Positions 51,110-55,251 of a stretch of 55,251 nt of DNA are shown here, one piece after another (position 1 is the stretch's first letter; every line of letters starts with the position of its first letter). The stretch comes from DYEC01 sp034434695 (GTDB taxonomy: Bacteria; Chloroflexota; Anaerolineae; Anaerolineales; Anaerolineaceae). The position numbers and the translations under genes are program-made. The stretch covers positions 1-55,251 of the forward strand of contig DAOTYY010000116.1 of NCBI GenBank assembly GCA_034434695.1, read 5' to 3'. The notes below the pieces were generated by a model. The model did not search any database and was not told the origin of the DNA. It worked only from the letters and a program-made list of their open reading frames with translations.

Positions 51110-52441
51110 ATGCCTAAAAAAATTGCAGAACCAACCACACCACCCAAACAGAGAGCCTTTCTAGTGGGTGTTGAAATATACGGTCAAGAATCCCTGCTTT
51201 CTCTTGAGGACTCACTGGAAGAGCTATCGCGGTTAGCAGATACAGCCGGCCTTGAAGTCATTGGAGAGACCAGCCAGCGTTTGGAGCATCCTAATCCCGA
51301 AACCTATGTCGGTAGCGGCAAAGTCGAAGAGATTAAAACGCTTGTAGAAGAAACGCTCGCCGATGTGGTTATCTTTGATAATGAGTTATCACCACGCCAC
51401 TTGCGTGAACTGGAAGAACGTTTTGGTAATCATATTCAGGTGATTGACCGCACTACATTGATCCTGGATATATTTGCCCAACACGCCAGCACCCGCGAGG
51501 GTATCCTGCAGGTGGAGTTAGCTCAATATGAATATCGTCTACCCCGCTTAACGCGTGCTTGGACACATCTTGCGCGTCAAGCGGGCGGGGGCGGCGGACG
51601 CGCTGGCAGAGCAGGAGGAGTAGGTTTGAGAGGTCCCGGCGAAACCCAACTTGAAGTTGACCGCCGGGAAATACGCCGCCGCATTGCCGTACTCAAAACT
51701 GAGCTGGAAAAAGTGCGTGCTCACCGCATGCGTTACCGGGCACAAAGACGACGCTCAGAAATCCCGGTCATTTCACTTGTCGGCTATACGAATGCCGGAA
51801 AGTCAACTTTGCTAAACAGCCTCTCTAACGCGGGTGTCTATGTTGCCGATCAGCTTTTTGCCACATTGGACCCGGTCACCCGACGCGTAGAGTTGCCTAA
51901 AGGTCATCGCGTGTTATTCACAGACACTGTAGGCTTTATCCAAAAGCTTCCCACTCAGCTAATTGCAGCATTCCGAGCAACACTAGAAGAAATCACCGAG
52001 GCTGATCTGCTCATTCACGTTGTGGATAGCTCGCACCCAAATGCTTTGTCGCAATGGAAAGCCGTGCAACAAACTTTGACTGAAATCAACGCTGATCATA
52101 TCCCGGTGATCACTGCATTTAATAAAATTGATCTACTAACAAACGCTGATGAGTTACGTTCTCTACTCAACGATATCCCCGATGCTATCATGATCTCAGC
52201 TACAAAACGGACCGGGTTAGCTGAGTTGTTAGCAATGGTCGAGAAACGTCTATTTGAAGTGCTGCTGCCAGTTCGGGTTCACATCCCTTATCAACAAGGA
52301 CAATTGATTTCTTTGTTCCACGAACAGGGTCAGGTAGAACAGGTTGAGCATGGCCGCGGCGGTGTAACGATTCAAGGACAGATTCCTGGTCGCTTACTCA
52401 CCCGCTTTCAGCCTTTCTTTATTCACAACAAAAAGCATTAG
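51110..52441 (+). CDS. hflX: Ribosome-associated GTPase HflX
   Basis: A 443-residue GTPase that splits or rescues stalled 70S ribosomes. The HflX N-terminal domain includes NPETYVGSGKVEEIK and the glycine-rich RQAGGGGGRAGRAGGVG linked to GPGETQLEVDRR. The G domain has G1 GYTNAGKST, G3 DTVGF and G4 NKID. Length and all motifs are typical. No Shine-Dalgarno sequence is evident; the short gap to the kinase gene suggests coupled translation. Confidence 0.96.
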   Translation: MPKKIAEPTTPPKQRAFLVGVEIYGQESLLSLEDSLEELSRLADTAGLEVIGETSQRLEHPNPETYVGSGKVEEIKTLVEETLADVVIFDNELSPRHLRELEERFGNHIQVIDRTTLILDIFAQHASTREGILQVELAQYEYRLPRLTRAWTHLARQAGGGGGRAGRAGGVGLRGPGETQLEVDRREIRRRIAVLKTELEKVRAHRMRYRAQRRRSEIPVISLVGYTNAGKSTLLNSLSNAGVYVADQLFATLDPVTRRVELPKGHRVLFTDTVGFIQKLPTQLIAAFRATLEEITEADLLIHVVDSSHPNALSQWKAVQQTLTEINADHIPVITAFNKIDLLTNADELRSLLNDIPDAIMISATKRTGLAELLAMVEKRLFEVLLPVRVHIPYQQGQLISLFHEQGQVEQVEHGRGGVTIQGQIPGRLLTRFQPFFIHNKKH

Positions 52442-52457
52442 TCAATTGGTGAAAAAT

Positions 52458-52667
52458 ATGATTCGATTTCTCTCAAATTTACTTGACAACGCATCAGAAT
52501 ACTTCGCCACCCGTAAAGGATTGCTCCCCCTTCTGGGAATCGTTTTCGTTATCATCAATTTTTTCGTCCGCTTGTTTGTACCTGGCTGGCTATCCAGCAA
52601 CGATCTGTTTCTTCATCTGGGAATAATCATCGCCATCTTTGGTTTGATGTTAGCACGAGTTTTATGA
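52458..52667 (+). CDS. Small membrane protein
   Basis: A 69-residue protein with two predicted helices (GLLPLLGIVFVIINFFVRLFV and LFLHLGIIIAIFGLMLARVL) joined by a short loop. I do not recognise a family. The ATG at 52458 has GGTGA five bases before it; upstream TTG and GTG codons at 52446 and 52449 are alternatives. It follows hflX by 16 bases and is the last gene before a terminator. Confidence 0.65.
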   Translation: MIRFLSNLLDNASEYFATRKGLLPLLGIVFVIINFFVRLFVPGWLSSNDLFLHLGIIIAIFGLMLARVL

Positions 52668-52684
52668 AACGCTATATTAAAGAC

Positions 52685-52711
52685 AAAAGGCTTGTGTGTT
52701 ACAAGCCTTTT
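52685..52711. terminator. Bidirectional terminator between the hflX operon and rpmF
   Basis: AAAAGGCTTGT (52685-52695) and ACAAGCCTTTT (52701-52711) form a perfect 11-bp stem with a five-base loop. TTTTGCTC follows on the plus strand and TTTTGTCTTT on the minus strand. Confidence 0.85.
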
Positions 52712-52724
52712 GCTCTATTCGCCA

Positions 52725-52919
52725 TCATTTCTTCTGTTTTTCTTTAGAGCTGACAATCTCGCGTCCTTGATAATGACCACAACTTGGACACACAGAATGC
52801 GGGCGTCTCATCTCACCACAATTGCTGCATTGAACCAGACTTTCGACCATTAACGCATCGTGTGCCCTGCGGTGGTCCCGGCGACCTTTTGAATGTTTAC
52901 GCTTTGGCTGCGGTACCAT
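52725..52919 (-). CDS. rpmF: Ribosomal protein bL32
   Basis: A 64-residue bL32. The N-terminus VPQPKRKHSKGRRDHRRAHD is the typical basic stretch; it ends with a zinc ribbon, CSNCGE and CPSCGHYQGREI. All four zinc cysteines are present, so this is the zinc-dependent form. The lysine-rich tail (SSKEKQKK) is longer than average. It stands alone between a terminator and a divergent methyltransferase gene. Confidence 0.96.
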   Translation of the reverse strand: MVPQPKRKHSKGRRDHRRAHDALMVESLVQCSNCGEMRRPHSVCPSCGHYQGREIVSSKEKQKK

Positions 52920-53019
52920 TGTTCATCTCCAACTTGCAAAATAATTTCTCAAACCCGAATCAAACAAAACAATTATACTTATCCACCCGGAAAAGCGCAA
53001 GGACGAATTTCGAAAAATC

Positions 53020-53691
53020 ATGAATTTATATTGCCCAATCTTAAGCCGTTTCCTGCTTTGGTTCTTCCACTTGCTATACCATCAGTTCGCCTGGATGTAT
53101 GATTTTGTTGCCTGGGTCGTCTCTCTGGGGAAATGGAAGCACTGGGTTTATCAGGTTATCCCATTTTTGGAAGGCGATTATATTCTTGAACTTGGTCATG
53201 GACCAGGACATCTGCAGAAAAAACTCTTGGGTAGAAACTCACGCACCTTTGGCATAGATGCCAGCCTGCAAATGGGGAATTTGGCACATCAACAGCTTCA
53301 ACATTTGATAGAAAACAAAAAAGTATTTTACGGAAAACTGACAAGAGCACACGCACAGGCGCTACCCTTCCCACCCCACACTTTTGATACTGTTGTAGCA
53401 ACATTTCCAAGTGAGTATATTTTCGATCACCAAACCGCCAGCGAAATTGCCCGAACACTGAAAACCAATGGTAAACTGGTCATATTGCTCTCTGCTTTGC
53501 CTTCAGGCAAAACACCTGGGCATTTGCTGATTAAGTGGCTATTCAACATAACCGGACAAACCCCACCCCCCGAGACGAAGCTAAAGCAGTACTTAAAGCC
53601 TTTTGAACAACACGGGCTTGAAATCCATCTCAATTTCATCGAATTTCCTGGCAGTCGCTTGCTCATTTTGACTGCTTCTAAAAATGATTGA
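53020..53691 (+). CDS. Class I SAM-dependent methyltransferase
   Basis: A 223-residue methyltransferase of the UbiE-like type. Motif I is ILELGHGPGHLQ and the later segments are TFGIDASLQM, FDTVVATFPSEYIF and LKTNGKLVILLS. The N-terminus (FLLWFFHLLYHQFAWMYDFVAWVV) is aromatic and hydrophobic and may associate with the membrane, so a lipid or quinone-like substrate is possible. GGACGA precedes the ATG at 53020. It is not closely similar to the methyltransferase at 33282. Confidence 0.85.
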   Translation: MNLYCPILSRFLLWFFHLLYHQFAWMYDFVAWVVSLGKWKHWVYQVIPFLEGDYILELGHGPGHLQKKLLGRNSRTFGIDASLQMGNLAHQQLQHLIENKKVFYGKLTRAHAQALPFPPHTFDTVVATFPSEYIFDHQTASEIARTLKTNGKLVILLSALPSGKTPGHLLIKWLFNITGQTPPPETKLKQYLKPFEQHGLEIHLNFIEFPGSRLLILTASKND

Positions 53692-53718
53692 TTCAAAATT
53701 TTATAAAAGGGAAGACTG

Positions 53719-53746
53719 TTCGTTTTAAACATTTTTGATGTAAAAT
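53719..53746 (+). promoter_or_regulatory. Promoter of the phosphatase gene (probably leaderless)
   Basis: TTCGTT (53719-53724), a 16-base spacer and TAAAAT (53741-53746) with a TG two bases before it, an extended -10. The ATG at 53754 follows after seven bases and has no Shine-Dalgarno sequence. Confidence 0.45.
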
Positions 53747-53753
53747 CAAAAAT

Positions 53754-54479
53754 ATGGAAATTGAAATTGCCGTGCTGAAAACAAATAAATTTGACTCACT
53801 CGAAAGCGGTGACACCCTGGAAGTTATTGAAAGGCCCGGCGGTGGTGTTTCTGTTGTCCTGTGTGATGGCCGCTCCTCAGGTAGAAAAGCAAAAGCCATC
53901 TCGAGCATGGTGGTTCATCGTGTCATTGATCTCTTGGCAGATGGGGTTCGCGACGGTGCTGCTGCCCGTGCCGCTTCCGATCATCTTTATACCGAGAAAG
54001 ATGGCACTGCATCCGCCTTCTTAAGCATATTATCAGTAGATTTACAGACTGGTACAATCGTCATTACCCGTAATAACCCCACACCACTCTATATCGTCCA
54101 AAGAGAAAAAACCGAGCGCGTTGAAAGCAACAGCATTCCCATTGGCACTTCGCGAAACATTCGCCCCGATATATTGGAATTTCCTCTTGAACCGGATACA
54201 ATCGTTATCATGTTCACAGATGGATTGGTCAGGGCAGGTGGTCAATATGGGCTCTCCTTTGATATTTGTACGTTGCTCGAAGCAATGTTAGAAGAGCAAG
54301 AACCAAGTGCGCAAGAACTGGCGGATACTATCATGCAGGAGGCAATCCGTTTGGATCAAGGAAGACCAAATGATGATATGAGTCTGGTGGTATTACGCGT
54401 ACTTGCCCACGAGACCGGCCGCATCCGACGCATGGTTGTAAAATTACCTGTCATTTTATCAGACACCTCTCTTGGATAA
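53754..54479 (+). CDS. SpoIIE-family serine phosphatase
   Basis: A 241-residue PP2C-like phosphatase of the SpoIIE/RsbU group, without sensor domain. Metal-binding acidic residues are visible in VLCDGRSSG, FTDGLVRAG and RPNDDMSLVVL. Such enzymes dephosphorylate anti-anti-sigma factors in partner-switching modules. The window also has RsbW-like GHKL ATPases (6609, 9405), but no anti-anti-sigma (STAS) protein, so the target is unknown. The next gene starts inside its last codons (TTG at 54472). Confidence 0.85.
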   Translation: MEIEIAVLKTNKFDSLESGDTLEVIERPGGGVSVVLCDGRSSGRKAKAISSMVVHRVIDLLADGVRDGAAARAASDHLYTEKDGTASAFLSILSVDLQTGTIVITRNNPTPLYIVQREKTERVESNSIPIGTSRNIRPDILEFPLEPDTIVIMFTDGLVRAGGQYGLSFDICTLLEAMLEEQEPSAQELADTIMQEAIRLDQGRPNDDMSLVVLRVLAHETGRIRRMVVKLPVILSDTSLG

Positions 54480-55125
54480 GCAGCAGAAAGCTCGACAAGT
54501 CTATCGCGTATGGCGCGCCAACCTGCGCGATTCATTGTTATTGCTAAAGAGGTTTCACCAGCCTTTGTTATTTTTTATTATTGCAACTAGCAGCGCAGGC
54601 TGGTTATATTTCGAATTATCCAAAACGACCCCGAAGCCCCTCCTAAGTCCCCTTGAAGGAATTTATCATGTCTTAACACTTACCTTCTTGCAGTCTAACC
54701 TGGACTTTCCCGCTGAATGGTATCTACAGATATTTCATTTTCTTATGCCCATCATAGGGGTCGGTATACTGGCACAAGGTCTGGCTGATTTTGGTGTCTT
54801 GCTATTCAACCGGCGCGCCAGAGGAAAGGAATGGGAAATGGCTGTTGCATCCACTTTCAAGAACCATGTAATTTTGGTTGGTTTGGGACACTTGGGATAT
54901 CGAGTTGTCAGAAAATTACACGAGATGGCTCAGGATGTGGTTGTTATTGACCTAAATCCTAATGATGAAGCTAACAAGATTGATCTTATAGAATCTATTA
55001 AATCATTGGGAATTCCTGTCATTCAGGATGATGCCAGTCGTGAACCCATCTTAAGAGCGGCTGGTATTCAAAGCGCGCATTCCATTATTCTGTGCACACA
55101 AAACGACAATCTAAATCTAACGTGA
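54472..55125 (+). CDS. Potassium-channel-like TrkA_N protein, truncated by an IS element
   Basis: The visible 217 residues contain two transmembrane helices (LLFFIIATSSAGWLYF and FHFLMPIIGVGILAQGL) with a pore-loop region between them (LTLTFLQSNLDFP), then a RCK/TrkA_N Rossmann domain starting at NHVILVGLGHLGYRVVRKL. The selectivity filter usually reads TVGYGD; here it is not recognisable, so ion selectivity is doubtful. The frame ends at NDNLNLT with a TGA exactly where IS-like sequence begins, about 90 residues into the nucleotide-binding domain, so the C-terminus is missing. Start is a TTG overlapping the phosphatase gene. Probably a disrupted gene. Confidence 0.7.
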   Translation: MDKQQKARQVYRVWRANLRDSLLLLKRFHQPLLFFIIATSSAGWLYFELSKTTPKPLLSPLEGIYHVLTLTFLQSNLDFPAEWYLQIFHFLMPIIGVGILAQGLADFGVLLFNRRARGKEWEMAVASTFKNHVILVGLGHLGYRVVRKLHEMAQDVVVIDLNPNDEANKIDLIESIKSLGIPVIQDDASREPILRAAGIQSAHSIILCTQNDNLNLT

Positions 55126-55251
55126 GTTCGGGATAAGGAGAGGATCTCCAAAAGGGAGTAAACTTTTGTTACCACAACAACAGTTGAAACCCCAGGAGAC
55201 CCTCAATGGACAGTTTACTCGTTTTATTCTGTGATGTCGATGATTTTTGCA
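55126..55251 (+). mobile_element. IS982-like element, left end (cut by window edge)
   Basis: About 80 non-coding bases beginning GTGAGTTCGGGATAAGG, with a small dyad GGAGA-GGA-TCTCC, separate the truncated channel gene from a transposase start codon. The distance fits an IS left end. The other terminus and any target duplication lie outside the window. Confidence 0.6.
55206..55251 (+). CDS. IS982-like transposase, N-terminus only
   Basis: Fifteen codons from an ATG at 55206 with GGAG seven bases upstream. The peptide MDSLLVLFCDVDDFC carries the FCDVDDFC motif found at the N-terminus of IS982-family transposases. The rest lies past the window edge, so catalytic residues cannot be checked. Confidence 0.65.
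   Translation, partial: MDSLLVLFCDVDDFC

Overview
The window reads as a chromosomal segment of an anaerobic, fermentative member of the Anaerolineae (Chloroflexota). This is inferred from gene content: an NBR1-Ig-type lipoprotein, an ADP-forming acyl-CoA synthetase, a HydB/HydC-type formate dehydrogenase cluster, a SufCBD/SufS/SufU operon without Isc, a T-box in front of leuS, and an RpoN with a zinc ribbon. I cannot name the species. Both edges carry the first codons of transposase genes (an IS4/IS701-like one at 1-102, an IS982-like one from 55206), so the segment is probably a contig bounded by insertion sequences.

Layout. 1-6031: IS fragment, GNAT acetyltransferase, lipoprotein, then on the minus strand hisS, two tandem tRNA-Ala genes (CGC, then GGC) with their own consensus promoter, a T-box leader and leuS. 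6212-18114 (plus): a regulatory-looking cassette (two DRTGG proteins, a CBS-HATPase, a PHP phosphoesterase) leads into a redox operon with two NuoE-like and two NuoF-like subunits, another HATPase, a thioredoxin-fold protein, a FocA-type formate channel and a Cys-type molybdenum/tungsten formate dehydrogenase. Together these suggest an NADH- (possibly also ferredoxin-) linked formate dehydrogenase. In all three thioredoxin-fold ferredoxin-like domains outside the NuoE proteins, the usual cluster cysteines are lost. 18218-24018: hypABFCDE for [NiFe]-hydrogenase maturation, with no hydrogenase structural genes in view. 24115-26214 (minus): acetyl-CoA synthetase (ADP-forming). 26575-32623: suf operon with a small unknown gene and a Rieske ferredoxin. 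32620-34085 (minus): PIG-L deacetylase and a methyltransferase.

34232-47426 (minus) is the most unusual part. rpoN (sigma-54), a PAS/GAF histidine kinase and an NtrC-type response regulator without a DNA-binding domain form one overlapping operon. Next come a small two-helix membrane protein, a giant TPR protein of about 1,826 residues and a TPR protein fused to a gingipain/caspase-like (C25-type) peptidase. Near-consensus -24/-12 sigma-54 promoters lie both directly before rpoN (47472-47487) and directly before the membrane-TPR-peptidase operon (42884-42899). I read this as a self-contained, self-amplifying sigma-54 circuit whose output is a TPR/caspase-like protease module. Its biological role is unknown.

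47573-55251 (plus, except rpmF): trmFO, an M28 peptidase, a soluble histidine kinase, hflX, a small membrane protein, rpmF (minus), a methyltransferase, a SpoIIE-type phosphatase and a potassium-channel-like TrkA_N gene cut short at the IS982-like element. Several genes (hypA, the kinase at 49864, the phosphatase at 53754) have a -10 hexamer only 7-8 bases before the ATG and no Shine-Dalgarno sequence, which suggests leaderless mRNAs.
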